A model generated the notes under the pieces. The model was given only the letters and a program-made list of their open reading frames with translations, was not told the DNA's origin and did not search any database. The translations under genes and the position numbers were made by a program. From positions 1 through 54,623 of IMG/VR virus record IMGVR_UViG_3300042471_000954: a DNA stretch of 54,623 bases; one strand, given 5' to 3'. This document shows positions 23,539 through 31,765 of the stretch, one piece after another; the first letter of the stretch is position 1; each line of letters opens with the position of its first letter. Origin of the DNA: a virus.

Positions 23539-23769
23539 ATGGACACCCCGGCACTCCCTACCGCTACTGAACTTGTATTGCTTGGCGGTCCGTTTGACGG
23601 TGAAACGGTAAGCATCTACGGTCGTCCCTACGAGTTTTGGATGCCGATTGATCTTCCATTATCATTTGAAATCGACCCCTTGTATGAACGCAAGCCTCGG
23701 TGGGTGGCAATCTACACAAGGGTAACGGACAAAAATCAGTATCAATACCTGGAAACACGCCGAGATTGA
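23539..23769 (+). CDS. Small protein with GGPFDGE motif, 76 aa
   Basis: ATG 23539 follows TTAACCACCACC. ELVLLGGPFDGETVSIYGRP is the LLGGP.DG..v.i motif of small phage/actinobacterial proteins of unknown function; the rest is beta-rich and ends at 23769, 12 bp from the convergent MuF gene end. Confidence 0.65.
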   Translation: MDTPALPTATELVLLGGPFDGETVSIYGRPYEFWMPIDLPLSFEIDPLYERKPRWVAIYTRVTDKNQYQYLETRRD

Positions 23770-23781
23770 TCCCGCTTCAGA

Positions 23782-24915
23782 TCACCCCCTAGCCGCCGCC
23801 CTCCTAGCGGCTAGCTCCCCTATCGCCTCGCTGAACGTCCGCCCATCCAAATCCAACGGCGCCGAGGGCGGGATACTGCGCTTGCGATCGGGGAACAGAT
23901 ACCGCTCGCTGGCAGTTGGTGTCGTCAGCGCCCGCTGCAGCAGCCCCCGCGCTCGTTCCTCGCTGATCCCCTCAGCCTTGGCCAGGGCTCTCACGCCTGC
24001 CGCCTGCTCCTCCCGCCAGAACTCACCATCGAGCAGGGTGTCACGAATCACCGCATCCTCTTCCAGCACCTCATTAGCAGGCACCGGAACCGGGGTGCAG
24101 CGGCATTGCGGGTGAGCAGGGATCACCACCTGATCGGCCGGGAAGATCTGCCCATGGCGGCTGAGGCAATACCGACAGGCCCGCTCATCGGTGGCAGCGA
24201 CCCACCGGATGAAGGCGTAGCCCTCCCTTAGGTTGTGTTCAAGGGCGCCCTTCACATAGGCATTGGCCAGCTCACTGCGAGCGATCACCTCAGCCCGCTG
24301 CCGCAGCCCCATGCGGGCCGTCTTGCCCGTGGGGTCGGTTGTGCCCTCCAGCGCCCCGAGGATCTGCCGTTCCAGCCGCCTGGGGCCCCAGCCACGGGCT
24401 ACTCCTTCGCTCACGATCTGGGCGATCTGATCACGGAACCGGGCAGTTTCGCCCTGCATGAAGGCGGTTGCGGCCTGTGTGGCAGCACGGACCGCCAGCG
24501 GGTTGGCACCGGCATAGGTGGCAGTGGCACCGGTCACGATGGCCTGCAGGGCGGCAGCCGCCTCACCACCAACGGATAGGGCCTCGACTAGATCGGTGGT
24601 GAACCGCCGCTGCCAAGCTGCGATCTCCTCGGGCGGCAGGAACTGCTGAGCATCCCGCAGGATCGCCTGGTATTTCGCTGTCGCCTCGCCGGAGCTATAG
24701 GCGCCGGGGGCTCTGATTGGGTTCCCCTCGGGGTCCAGTGCCTCGGGGCCCACGGCATTCAGGTAGGCGCTGTAATGCCGCTTCAGGTCGCCTAGGACGC
24801 GATCCAGGGCGGTGCGGAGCATGGCGGTGGTGTTGGCCACCATCCGCCCCTCCAGCTCATCGAGGATGGCGGCGTAGCTATCAACGCTGCGGATTATGCG
24901 GTCGCCCTGGGCCAT
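23782..24915 (-). CDS. Head morphogenesis protein, SPP1 gp7/MuF family, 377 aa
   Basis: The C-terminal MuF signature is complete: IARSELANAYVKGALEHNL, then RWVAATDERACRYCLSRHGQ and IPAHPQCRCTPVPV. The N-terminal 200 residues are helical. MuF proteins are minor head proteins made next to portal and carried into the head. Length is normal and no toxin domain is attached. It follows portal with two tiny genes between. Confidence 0.92.
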   Translation of the reverse strand: MAQGDRIIRSVDSYAAILDELEGRMVANTTAMLRTALDRVLGDLKRHYSAYLNAVGPEALDPEGNPIRAPGAYSSGEATAKYQAILRDAQQFLPPEEIAAWQRRFTTDLVEALSVGGEAAAALQAIVTGATATYAGANPLAVRAATQAATAFMQGETARFRDQIAQIVSEGVARGWGPRRLERQILGALEGTTDPTGKTARMGLRQRAEVIARSELANAYVKGALEHNLREGYAFIRWVAATDERACRYCLSRHGQIFPADQVVIPAHPQCRCTPVPVPANEVLEEDAVIRDTLLDGEFWREEQAAGVRALAKAEGISEERARGLLQRALTTPTASERYLFPDRKRSIPPSAPLDLDGRTFSEAIGELAARRAAARG

Positions 24916-24918
24916 GGG

Positions 24919-25059
24919 TTACGACCGTGGGAAGTACAGCAGAAGGGCGATACCGGCCACAATCATTCCACCCGATAAAGCAAAATCAAACCGGGTTCCG
25001 TTAGCAAGGAACAGTCCCCAGCAGCCGCCAACGACAAGGCTGATAAATGAGTATTTCAC
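24919..25059 (-). CDS. Small membrane protein, 46 aa, GTG start
   Basis: GTG 25059 overlaps the stop of the preceding gene as GTGA. Two hydrophobic segments: SFISLVVGGCWGLFLAN (about 4-20) and MIVAGIALLLYFP (about 32-44). It could be a holin-like or membrane-anchoring protein, but 46 residues and the head-gene setting make this only one option. Confidence 0.6.
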   Translation of the reverse strand: MKYSFISLVVGGCWGLFLANGTRFDFALSGGMIVAGIALLLYFPRS

Positions 25060-25226
25060 TCGCCCACCACCCCGTCGCTTTCCTCCTCATCGTCGGAATC
25101 GTCGTCAAAGCTGGCGAGCACCAGTTCCTGTTTGGCTAGCTCCAGCACACCGATCGCCTCAAACAAACTGCACAAGGATTCGGAAATAGCGGTGCTGATC
25201 TGTTCGTAAAGCTGTTCCGCACCCAT
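25056..25226 (-). CDS. Small acidic protein, 56 aa
   Basis: Strong Shine-Dalgarno CAGGAGG seven bases before ATG 25226, rare in this genome. N-terminal helix MGAEQLYEQISTAISESLCS, then an acidic stretch DDDSDDEEES near residues 41-50. Between portal and MuF; acidic small proteins here can be scaffold-like or DNA mimics, but no evidence decides. Confidence 0.65.
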   Translation of the reverse strand: MGAEQLYEQISTAISESLCSLFEAIGVLELAKQELVLASFDDDSDDEEESDGVVGE

Positions 25227-25257
25227 GGGGCCTCCTGGTTACGGCTTAGCTTTCCGC

Positions 25258-26769
25258 TCATGCCGCCACCGTCGGCTCTACCTCATCCAGCGGTGTGCTC
25301 ATATCCAGCGGCGTGGTCGTGTCGTTCCGCCCTGGTGTTGGCGCCCCCAGCGTCGGCCGCTCCTTGCGAATCCGCTCCATCTCGTCTTCCACGCTGCTCG
25401 TTGCCCGGTTGAACCCACCGCGCTGCAGCTCCTCCACGGCGCTTTCCTGGCTGATCAGCGGCTCACCACCGGTTAGATCCATCAGTGCCTTGGCGCCCTG
25501 TGCATCGAGCGGCGGGACAAAGGCGTTCTCGTCCATCGTGAGGCCAGCCCCGACAGGTAGCTCCTCCCCGGTATAGAGGCACCAGATCGCCAGGATGGAC
25601 TGCATCGCGGACTTCTTACGCTCGCCCAGGGACTTAATGCTCACCTGAGTCCTGCCGCCTTCCAGTTGCGCCTGCGTGGCCGTCTTGGTGATCTTGCTGT
25701 CACCGCTGAGGAAGCCCAGTAACTGCTGGTTGATCAACTCCTCCACCTCTTTCACCTGCTCCCGCTGCTCGGCTAGGGAAGTTGCACTGGGCTCGCGGAA
25801 GAAGAAGTCTCCGTCCTTATCAACATCGACAGCCGTGTTAGGGCCAATCACCAGCGGTGTGACTGCTTTGCCAGGCATCGGCGGAGGGGCGCCCTTCCTC
25901 ACTGGCACCGGCATGGCGCACTTGCGAGTTTTCTCCTTCAGGTCGGAGCGCATCTGGAAATGCTCGATGCAGTGCTCCACCACCTGGCGAAGCGGCTGCC
26001 CACCCCTGCCGAACCCGGCCTTCTCGGCTGGATACCAAACTACCGGGCAGATCGGCAGCGGCTTCTGCTTGGCGTCCAGGTATTGGCCATTGCTCACCTC
26101 GTCAATAGTTAGCCTGCCGTCTGCCTGCTTGGTCAACTTGTACAGCGTCCACTTCCCCGCCTCGATCACCCGGTAGCGCTCCTCATAGATCACCCCAAAG
26201 TCACCATCGGGGGAATCAACCTCAGCCCATTCCAGGAACGTGCAGCGGGTCACCACCTCCACCGAATTGACAATGGCGGTCCGCCAATTCAGGCAGGTTG
26301 AACGGGTGCGGCTGACCAGATACGGGCGCCGCTTCAGTGCAGCCTCGCTGGCCCCATCGGTAGGCTTGCCATCGGGCATCTCCACCAGGACCGGCACCCC
26401 ACCATCTCGAAGGCATAGGGCATCCACGGTGAGCCACCATGCCTCAAGGCTATTGCCCTCTAGGTCAATGTTGTCCTTCGCCCTCTCAAAGGTCGGCGGC
26501 GGGTTCACTAGGTCGCTGCGCGATAGCACCCCTGCGAAGGCTTCGATACCAGCCCTGAAAAAGTCGGCAAACACCGCACGGCCCAGCCTGCCCTGATAGG
26601 CATTGGGCGGTTCCGCTGGTTCGGCCGGCAGATACTTTTGCTTGGTCGCCTCACCCTTCAGGCAATACCAGGCGTCGTAGGCTCGCTCCAGATCCTCGGC
26701 GTGCTCCCGCAGGATCGGATGCCGGAACGATGGCAACTGCGGGTCGGTTCCAGGATGTTCAGATTGCAC
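25258..26769 (-). CDS. Portal protein, DUF4055 type, 503 aa
   Basis: Fits the DUF4055 portal family: YDAWYCLKGEATKQKYLPAE near residue 31, NAYQGRLGRAVFADFFRAGI, a wing region, SDLKEKTRKCAMPVPV and a C-terminal helix zone with LINQQLLGFLSGDSKITKTA and TATQAQLEGGRTQVSIKSLG. The dodecameric portal is the DNA entry channel and docks terminase. Length typical. Position between TerL/sigma genes and MuF agrees. Confidence 0.88.
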   Translation of the reverse strand: MQSEHPGTDPQLPSFRHPILREHAEDLERAYDAWYCLKGEATKQKYLPAEPAEPPNAYQGRLGRAVFADFFRAGIEAFAGVLSRSDLVNPPPTFERAKDNIDLEGNSLEAWWLTVDALCLRDGGVPVLVEMPDGKPTDGASEAALKRRPYLVSRTRSTCLNWRTAIVNSVEVVTRCTFLEWAEVDSPDGDFGVIYEERYRVIEAGKWTLYKLTKQADGRLTIDEVSNGQYLDAKQKPLPICPVVWYPAEKAGFGRGGQPLRQVVEHCIEHFQMRSDLKEKTRKCAMPVPVRKGAPPPMPGKAVTPLVIGPNTAVDVDKDGDFFFREPSATSLAEQREQVKEVEELINQQLLGFLSGDSKITKTATQAQLEGGRTQVSIKSLGERKKSAMQSILAIWCLYTGEELPVGAGLTMDENAFVPPLDAQGAKALMDLTGGEPLISQESAVEELQRGGFNRATSSVEDEMERIRKERPTLGAPTPGRNDTTTPLDMSTPLDEVEPTVAA

Positions 26770-26808
26770 CGCCGCCCGTACTCTTTGCCTGCTAGTGGAG
26801 CTTTCCGC

Positions 26809-27723
26809 TTAGAGCTTCACCGCCTTGGGATGGGGCTTGCGGCGTTGGAAAAGGGACGGCTGCACCACCTCGACCGGTGCGGGCCTTGGCTGGCGGGGGC
26901 GCCGCTCACGGGGCACGGGGGCAATGGTGGCAACTTCGAGCCCTAGGAGCCCCTGGCGGAACTGCTCCAGCGTGCGTCCACGCAGCTGCGCCTTCAGGCG
27001 GTTGTGGAACTGAATCATCGGCCCCGAGGGGTAGGCCCGTTTGAATGGATCAGCCCCCCACCGCTCCAGGAGGCCACGATCAGCGGGGCGCAGGTTGGCG
27101 AACGCTGCATCGGTGAGGGCATAGAGCGCGGGGGCAAGGGCTGCCTCTGTTGCCATCGGCTGATGCTGGCTGAACAGGGTCAGCTCGTCTTCCAGCTCCA
27201 CCGTGCCGACCATGCCGCCGACCATCTCGGTGATCTCCTCCTCCGTGAAGCAGGGCAGGGCCTCGACAACCTGAGCTAGCGTCTGTCCCTCGGCCAGCAT
27301 CCGGCGAACACGGGGGTAGTGCTCACGCCACTTCGATGGCATCTTCACGTCGTAGCCGTGGTCCCTGATGTGGTGTTTAATAGCTCCCTCGATGAACATG
27401 CACACGCAGGTTGAGAGCGCATAGGGGCGATCTGTGGCGGGGTTAATCCTGTGCGGGTCGTAGCGGCGGCACCCGTTGATCAGCCCCTCCAGGGCGGGGC
27501 CGATGAAGTCTTCAAAGGGCCGGCTGCAGCGGCGGGACCACTTAGCAGCGGCTGCCTCAGCTAGCCCCTGGTTCTCAATAATCAGCCGCTCGGAGAGCTC
27601 AGTGCGCGGTGGTGCCCCAGGCTTGGCCGGTTGCTCCAGCGGCGCACCCTTACGCTCCCGGCGCCTGCGCTTGGGGGGCTCCGGGAGGGTATCGGTGGGC
27701 TGTGGCGTGAGGGTGGTGGTCAT
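26809..27723 (-). CDS. Sigma-70-like protein (region 2 intact), 304 aa
   Basis: Residues about 42-132 line up with sigma-70 region 2: SERLIIENQGLAEAAAA (2.1, ENx-L), RPFEDFIGPALEGLINGCRR (EDLIQEG-IGLI-A), YDP, then ALSTCVCMFIEGAIKHHIRD (FSTYA--WIR-AI---IRD) and GYDVKMPSKWREHYP (2.4/3.0, V-x-P). Residues 134-170 resemble region 3. A C-terminal LRPADRGLLERWG may be a worn region 4 without a clear HTH. The gene overlaps TerL as ATGA, inside the packaging operon. Likely a phage sigma or sigma-like appropriator; promoter choice is untested. Confidence 0.8.
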   Translation of the reverse strand: MTTTLTPQPTDTLPEPPKRRRRERKGAPLEQPAKPGAPPRTELSERLIIENQGLAEAAAAKWSRRCSRPFEDFIGPALEGLINGCRRYDPHRINPATDRPYALSTCVCMFIEGAIKHHIRDHGYDVKMPSKWREHYPRVRRMLAEGQTLAQVVEALPCFTEEEITEMVGGMVGTVELEDELTLFSQHQPMATEAALAPALYALTDAAFANLRPADRGLLERWGADPFKRAYPSGPMIQFHNRLKAQLRGRTLEQFRQGLLGLEVATIAPVPRERRPRQPRPAPVEVVQPSLFQRRKPHPKAVKL

Positions 27724-29174
27724 CGGAAACCGGGGATAGCGGACCGTCGCCGGGGTGGTGGGGTCTCCGGCTGCTGCAGCAGTGCGGTGGAGCCGTGGCC
27801 ATAGGTGGCGGTGGTGATCCGCATGGGGCCGCCGGGGCCGTAGCCCAGCTCTGCGGCAAAGATGCGGTGCAGCGGGTAGCCCACGGCATCATTCGGGTGG
27901 TCGTAGCCGGTCTTCTTGTCCGGTTCGCCTTGCTCGTTGTAGGGCTGGCGCTCCAGGGCCTCGATCAGCCGTGGGCACTCTGGGCTGATCCAGAATCGCG
28001 TTTCCCCCTTGGCGTTCAACAGCAGGGCCTGCACCACGTTCACCCGATCGCGTACCGGGGGATTGGCATCAGGGGCGTAGTTGGCAAAGCCGTAGGACTT
28101 CAGGATCCCGATGTCGGAGAGGCTGGCATTGGTGCTGCGGTTAGCGCCGCTGGCATCGGGATAGGCCCAGATTGAACGGTCCGGGAATCGCTCGCGCACC
28201 TTGCGGCATAGGTCATCGGTGTCATGGGCGCCCATGATCTCGGCGAAGGCGTGGGCGATGCCTTTCCGCACCACTAGCAGGACGCCGGACATATTCCCAA
28301 CGTTGAAGTCAATGCCGATCAGGATCTGATCAGTGAGCTGTAGGCCATCGGGTAGCGGCTTAACGTGATAATCACGGTTGAAGCGGTCGTAAACCTGACC
28401 ACTCTTCAGGTTGATATAGATGCCCTCCATGTAGGCCTTGAGCATGTTGCTGGTGTATCGGGTGCGCAGGTTGTCCAGGTAAGCCTCGGGCAGGTGTGGG
28501 TTGTCCTGGGTGCGCATCCTGATCAGCCGCTTGCCAGGATCGGCCTGGGCTTCAACGGTGCCGAAGGTCTTGTAATGCCAGACGAATCCTTCTGGGGTGG
28601 AGAGGAAGACAAGCTGGCTGATATTGCCAACTCGAATGCGGCCGAGGATCTTCTCGTAGCCCCGTGCGGCGATCTGCTCCTGAACGGTGTCCACCTCGTC
28701 AACAAGGGCCCATGCCCAGTCAGGGCCAACAATGCGTTTGAAGTTCTCGAAGCTGCGGGCTAGTACGGGTGTATCACCATCTGGTAGGTGCAGGATGTGC
28801 TCGGGCAGTGGCGATGCGCGGAAGGTGTAGGGGATGCCGTAGTGATCAAGGAAGGCATCAAACTTCCTGATCCAGATGTCCCGCAGCATGGGCCCAGTGG
28901 GCTCCAGCACGCAGCCGATGAAGCCCTGGTTCAGCACCGCAAGCTGAAAGGCTTTGGCACAGGCGCCGAGGGTCTTGCCTGCCCCGTAGCCAGCGGCCAC
29001 GCCGATCTCACGGGTGGTGGTGTCATCAAATAGCTCAACCTGCCCGCCGTGGAGGTCGTCGCGGATGCGAGCGAGGGTGGCGGGGATGTCAAGCCGCATG
29101 TGCGCCGCTGCGGTGCTTTCCAGCTCCAGCACGGCGAGGCGCGAAGAGGGGTCAGGGGCGCGGATGGGGGTCAT
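27720..29174 (-). CDS. terL: Terminase large subunit, 484 aa
   Basis: ATG 29174 is chosen because it overlaps the upstream stop as ATGA. ATPase: Walker A GYGAGKT (residues 62-68), Walker B LVDEVD (157-162), coupling motif FLSTPEG. Nuclease: IGIDFN (286-291), YPDASGANR (D340) and YDHPNDAVGY (D429), the three acidic positions of the RNase H-like fold. It packages DNA into the prohead through the portal. All motifs are intact and length is normal. Confidence 0.95.
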   Translation of the reverse strand: MTPIRAPDPSSRLAVLELESTAAAHMRLDIPATLARIRDDLHGGQVELFDDTTTREIGVAAGYGAGKTLGACAKAFQLAVLNQGFIGCVLEPTGPMLRDIWIRKFDAFLDHYGIPYTFRASPLPEHILHLPDGDTPVLARSFENFKRIVGPDWAWALVDEVDTVQEQIAARGYEKILGRIRVGNISQLVFLSTPEGFVWHYKTFGTVEAQADPGKRLIRMRTQDNPHLPEAYLDNLRTRYTSNMLKAYMEGIYINLKSGQVYDRFNRDYHVKPLPDGLQLTDQILIGIDFNVGNMSGVLLVVRKGIAHAFAEIMGAHDTDDLCRKVRERFPDRSIWAYPDASGANRSTNASLSDIGILKSYGFANYAPDANPPVRDRVNVVQALLLNAKGETRFWISPECPRLIEALERQPYNEQGEPDKKTGYDHPNDAVGYPLHRIFAAELGYGPGGPMRITTATYGHGSTALLQQPETPPPRRRSAIPGFR

Positions 29175-29449
29175 CCCACCGGCCCCACGCGATACACCGC
29201 CCAATAGGCGCCGGGCCCTGGGTGGTCCGTAACGTCAATCAGCTGATGCTCACGTAATGCCGCAATCCGCCTACTCACGGTGGACTGCGAACACTGCCAC
29301 CGGGTCATCATCTCGGCGGTGGTGATCTCCGGGACAAAGCCTGCCGCAATGCGCAAGCCAAGCCATTCGGCAAGCTCCAGGCAATCCAGCAGGGTGCTTT
29401 CACTCACAAAGGGCCGTCGTGCCAGCAGGGTGCGAACGAGATCGGTCAC
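29171..29449 (-). CDS. Winged-helix protein between terminase subunits, 92 aa
   Basis: EITTAEMMTRWQCSQSTVSR then RIAALREHQLIDVTDHPG forms a helix-turn-helix with a wing (EL.--W.CSQSTVSRRI..L...GLI.). ATGA overlaps join it to both terminase genes. It may help terminase recognise DNA or regulate the packaging operon. Not a usual member of a terminase operon. Confidence 0.75.
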   Translation of the reverse strand: MTDLVRTLLARRPFVSESTLLDCLELAEWLGLRIAAGFVPEITTAEMMTRWQCSQSTVSRRIAALREHQLIDVTDHPGPGAYWAVYRVGPVG

Positions 29450-29967
29450 GGTTCCCCCTCATCAGCAGGAGGCGTCCCGAGACCACGGGCCTGGATCTGC
29501 AGCAGCACTCGCCGTTCATCGTCTGGGGTAAGCCCAGCAGAGGCAAGGGCATCCATCACGGTGGCAACGGTCTTGCGCTCTACGCGGCGATCGGCGGCAG
29601 CATCGGAGAAGTGATCACGCAGCCTGGGGTGATGCGTCAGGAGCCAAGATGCAGCCCAAGCGTTTGGCGGGTTGTCTTTCGAGCCCGATGCTGCTGTGCG
29701 AAGCCCGCCTAAAAGGTTTTTGCACTCTTCCGCATCAGCTAGAAAGATGGCAGCCCGAAACTTGTATTCAAGGCTGTCTTCACCTTTGCTATCAGCGTTC
29801 CTGATCCAGGTGTGTGCGGTTGTTCGGCCAATGCCAAGCCGATCCGCGATCAGGGCGACAGGGAGGCCGTGAGCCGCTTCGATGCGCGCCGCTTTCACCA
29901 GTTCACTGGTGAGCTTGGTGGGACGTCCGCCAGCAGGCACAGGCGTGGTTGCGTTGCGGTCGCCCAT
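29446..29967 (-). CDS. terS: Terminase small subunit, 173 aa
   Basis: Opens with GRPTKLTSELVKAARIEAAH and an HTH (LPVALIADRLGIGRTTAHTW) typical of DNA-recognising small terminases, then DAEECKNLLGGLR, NAWAASWLLTHHPRLRDHF and a C-terminal helix. It binds the pac/cos site and recruits TerL. First gene of the packaging operon with a dyad element at 29982-30001 upstream. Confidence 0.8.
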   Translation of the reverse strand: MGDRNATTPVPAGGRPTKLTSELVKAARIEAAHGLPVALIADRLGIGRTTAHTWIRNADSKGEDSLEYKFRAAIFLADAEECKNLLGGLRTAASGSKDNPPNAWAASWLLTHHPRLRDHFSDAAADRRVERKTVATVMDALASAGLTPDDERRVLLQIQARGLGTPPADEGEP

Positions 29968-30004
29968 AGTCTAAGCCATAATTGCCGTTTGGGAACGGCA
30001 ACGG
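29968..30004 (-). promoter_or_regulatory. Operator-like perfect dyad before the packaging operon
   Basis: TTGCCGTT-TGGG-AACGGCAA at 29982-30001 is an exact 8-bp inverted repeat. The plus strand continues CGGTTAT, close to the 46981-47006 element (GCCGTTTGGGAACCGCAACG). TAAGCC on the plus strand at 29972-29977 gives a further GGCTTA half-site next to ATG 29967. Confidence 0.7.
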
Positions 30005-30520
30005 TTATCCACGCGACGCAGTGACGGTAGTGTCGGCGTTGTAGCGCCCAACCTCGGCATAGGACGCAAGGGGGGTGGAGTCCATGCGTAGGAACTTCAT
30101 TTGCCCGATCTTGAGGCCTGGGTAGATGCCAACCCAGTGGAGCTGGCGGACGTTTTTCAGCTCTAGGGTGAGGCGTGAGCCGTTCCAGCCGGGGTCGCAC
30201 CATCCGGCTAGCAGGTGCTGCAGACCTTCGCGGGCGCGGGACGACTTGAGCACGAACTGTGCGGCGATGCACTTGGGCAGGTTGAAGATTGGCTCACCTT
30301 CTGCGAGCAGGAACTGCCCAGGCACCATGCGGTAGGGGTCGTCTGCGGTGTGGTGAGCCATGCAGTAGGGCACAAGGCCGGGCCCCTCGCTGGACTCGAT
30401 CAGGATGTTGGAGCCCAGGCGAAGGTCCAGGCTTGCAGGGTTGAGGAGGGCGGGGTCAAAGGGGGTGACCATGCCGGCTTCGCATAGGGCACGGATCTGG
30501 AAGTCAGCGAGAACGGTCAT
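30005..30520 (-). CDS. dcd: dCTP deaminase, 171 aa
   Basis: Active-site block KSSRAREGLQHLLAGWCDPG then WNGSRLTLELKN is the Dcd/DUT-superfamily signature; FDPALLNPASLDLRLGSNI near the N-terminus also fits. Converts dCTP to dUTP (or dUMP if bifunctional) and shifts nucleotide pools for phage DNA synthesis. ATG 30520 overlaps the upstream stop (ATGA). Length is slightly short but normal for phage members. Confidence 0.9.
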   Translation of the reverse strand: MTVLADFQIRALCEAGMVTPFDPALLNPASLDLRLGSNILIESSEGPGLVPYCMAHHTADDPYRMVPGQFLLAEGEPIFNLPKCIAAQFVLKSSRAREGLQHLLAGWCDPGWNGSRLTLELKNVRQLHWVGIYPGLKIGQMKFLRMDSTPLASYAEVGRYNADTTVTASRG

Positions 30521-30690
30521 TTGGTGATGGGTTCGTAGATGGTGCGGGCTTGGTGCTGGGCGATCGGGCGGAGGTCCGTCCAGAACGGTGCTTCGTGGTC
30601 TGGGGGGAGGATCAGTGCCTCGGGTGTGCCGTTGGTGGAGCGGACCTGGAGGATGCGGAGGCCCCAGCCGGGGGTCTTGGGGGTGGACAT
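30517..30690 (-). CDS. Hypothetical protein, 57 aa
   Basis: MSTPKTPGWGLRILQVRSTN, then LILPPDHEAPFWTDLRPIAQ. Start at ATG 30690 gives a 2-bp gap to the upstream stop. Stop overlaps the dcd start. No family known; coupled translation supports it. Confidence 0.55.
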   Translation of the reverse strand: MSTPKTPGWGLRILQVRSTNGTPEALILPPDHEAPFWTDLRPIAQHQARTIYEPITK

Positions 30691-30692
30691 GG

Positions 30693-30932
30693 CTAGCGGT
30701 CTGGCTCGGCAACAACTTCCCACCCATGGGAGCGAACGCCTGGCGGGTGGTTCTTGCGTGATCGCCCATGCCAGCGGATCCGCCCAGATTTGCGCATGGC
30801 TTGCATCCGTGCGTCAACGGTCCGCCACTTGCCGCCAGCCAGATCAATCAGTGTTTGGTTGTTGGTTGCATGGCCGGAGGAGGACCGCACAAAAGCGCAG
30901 ATGGCGTCGTCAAGGATGTTGTGGTCAATCAT
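30693..30932 (-). CDS. Small winged-helix-like protein, 79 aa
   Basis: MIDHNILDDAICAFVRSSSG, then IDLAGGKWRTVDARMQAMRK and SGRIRWHGRSRKNH look like a winged helix (helix, helix-turn-helix, wing). DNA-binding role probable. Overlaps 30925-31176 by 8 bp. Confidence 0.6.
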   Translation of the reverse strand: MIDHNILDDAICAFVRSSSGHATNNQTLIDLAGGKWRTVDARMQAMRKSGRIRWHGRSRKNHPPGVRSHGWEVVAEPDR

Positions 30933-31176
30933 GGGCCACCTCCTGCACGGTTTGCCCTGCCCCCGGCGTGTGGCACCCCACCCCGTCAAGCCAATCGGCC
31001 ACCTGGGAGGAGCCCCCGTGACGCTCCCTGAGCATGATGGCCAGTTCGTGGGCGACGGCGGCGGAGTCGCGGCGGCAGTCGCTGCAGATCGCCCCGACCG
31101 GGCATGGGCCGCCGGTTGGGCAGGCGCCACGGCACACCGCCAGGGCCAGGCGATCGGCGGGGGTGGGGTCAGGCAT
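30925..31176 (-). CDS. Cys-rich small protein, 83 aa
   Basis: CRGACPTGGPCPVGAICSDC places five Cys in 20 residues, enough for a zinc or Fe-S site. The end WLDGVGCHTPGAGQTVQEV shares the tail GVGCHTPG--QTVQE with 31758-32240 because about 50 bp of DNA are duplicated at 30939-30990 and 31771-31818. No known family. Confidence 0.6.
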   Translation of the reverse strand: MPDPTPADRLALAVCRGACPTGGPCPVGAICSDCRRDSAAVAHELAIMLRERHGGSSQVADWLDGVGCHTPGAGQTVQEVAHD

Positions 31177-31423
31177 TGGCCCTCTCCAGCTCGGCGGCGA
31201 TGGCGAGGATTCGGGCGCGCGTCTCTTGCCGTTGCGTTCTGCGGAGGTACTCACATAGCGAGTCGTCCTCAGAGCAGTAAGGCTCATCCGGCACCACGTG
31301 ATCCGCAGCGGCACGGAGGGCGGCGGCGGCAATGATTCGGCGCCGCTCAAAGCCTGGGAGGCTGGCAACTTTTAGGATGGCGGCTTCAACCGCCTGCGCG
31401 GCGGGGGAGAGGGGGTGGGTCAT
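31169..31423 (-). CDS. Small helical phage protein (SPAAQAV--A type), 84 aa
   Basis: MTHPLSPAAQAVEAAILKVA, then RRRIIAAAALRAAADHVVPD and RARILAIAAELERAN. The words LSPAAQAV..A and IAAALRAAAD are common in small phage proteins of unknown function; 32233-32559 has the same pattern. ATG 31423 overlaps a TGA in the -1 frame. The same frame also continues upstream without stop into a truncated DUF5664-like segment. Confidence 0.6.
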   Translation of the reverse strand: MTHPLSPAAQAVEAAILKVASLPGFERRRIIAAAALRAAADHVVPDEPYCSEDDSLCEYLRRTQRQETRARILAIAAELERANA

Positions 31424-31765
31424 CGGATTGGCGACTCCATGTTTAGCTGTGTTCGGCCGTACATCCCAAGTCGCTCTGCAATCCTTGTCATTTGGTTGGG
31501 AGTGTTGCGTTTTTCCTGATAAATAAGCGCCCCTGCGCAATGGACACTTTTCTTTGTCGAGGTAAAACTTCCGTAGAGCGGCGTAGTACCTGCCCCAGCG
31601 GGCGCCTCGGCACCAGTTGTTGGCGCCGTACTTGCTGGCCCCGAAGGTCAGCACCTCCGCAATGGCTTCCATTGCTGGTGGCGGCAGCAGGTCAAGGCGG
31701 GGCTTGCTCGCGCTTTCGGCGGATTTACGAGCTTCGCCTTGGGGCTCGTCAAAATGCTCAACCAT
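31424..31765 (-). pseudogene. Truncated dATP/dGTP diphosphohydrolase-like (DUF5664) segment
   Basis: MVEHFDEPQGEARKS, then KPRLDLLPPPAMEAIAEVLT and FGASKYGANNW, RWGRYYAALRKF match the first half of DUF5664 proteins. The expected continuation (a second helix with H-W-GE-D and HL-HA) is missing; after ALRKF the frame reads unrelated KTQHSQPNDKDCRATW and runs on into 31423. In another frame a coherent stretch ends NMESPIR at TGA 31420. I read this as a recombination joint or decayed gene. A functional fusion of 198 aa cannot be excluded. Confidence 0.5.
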
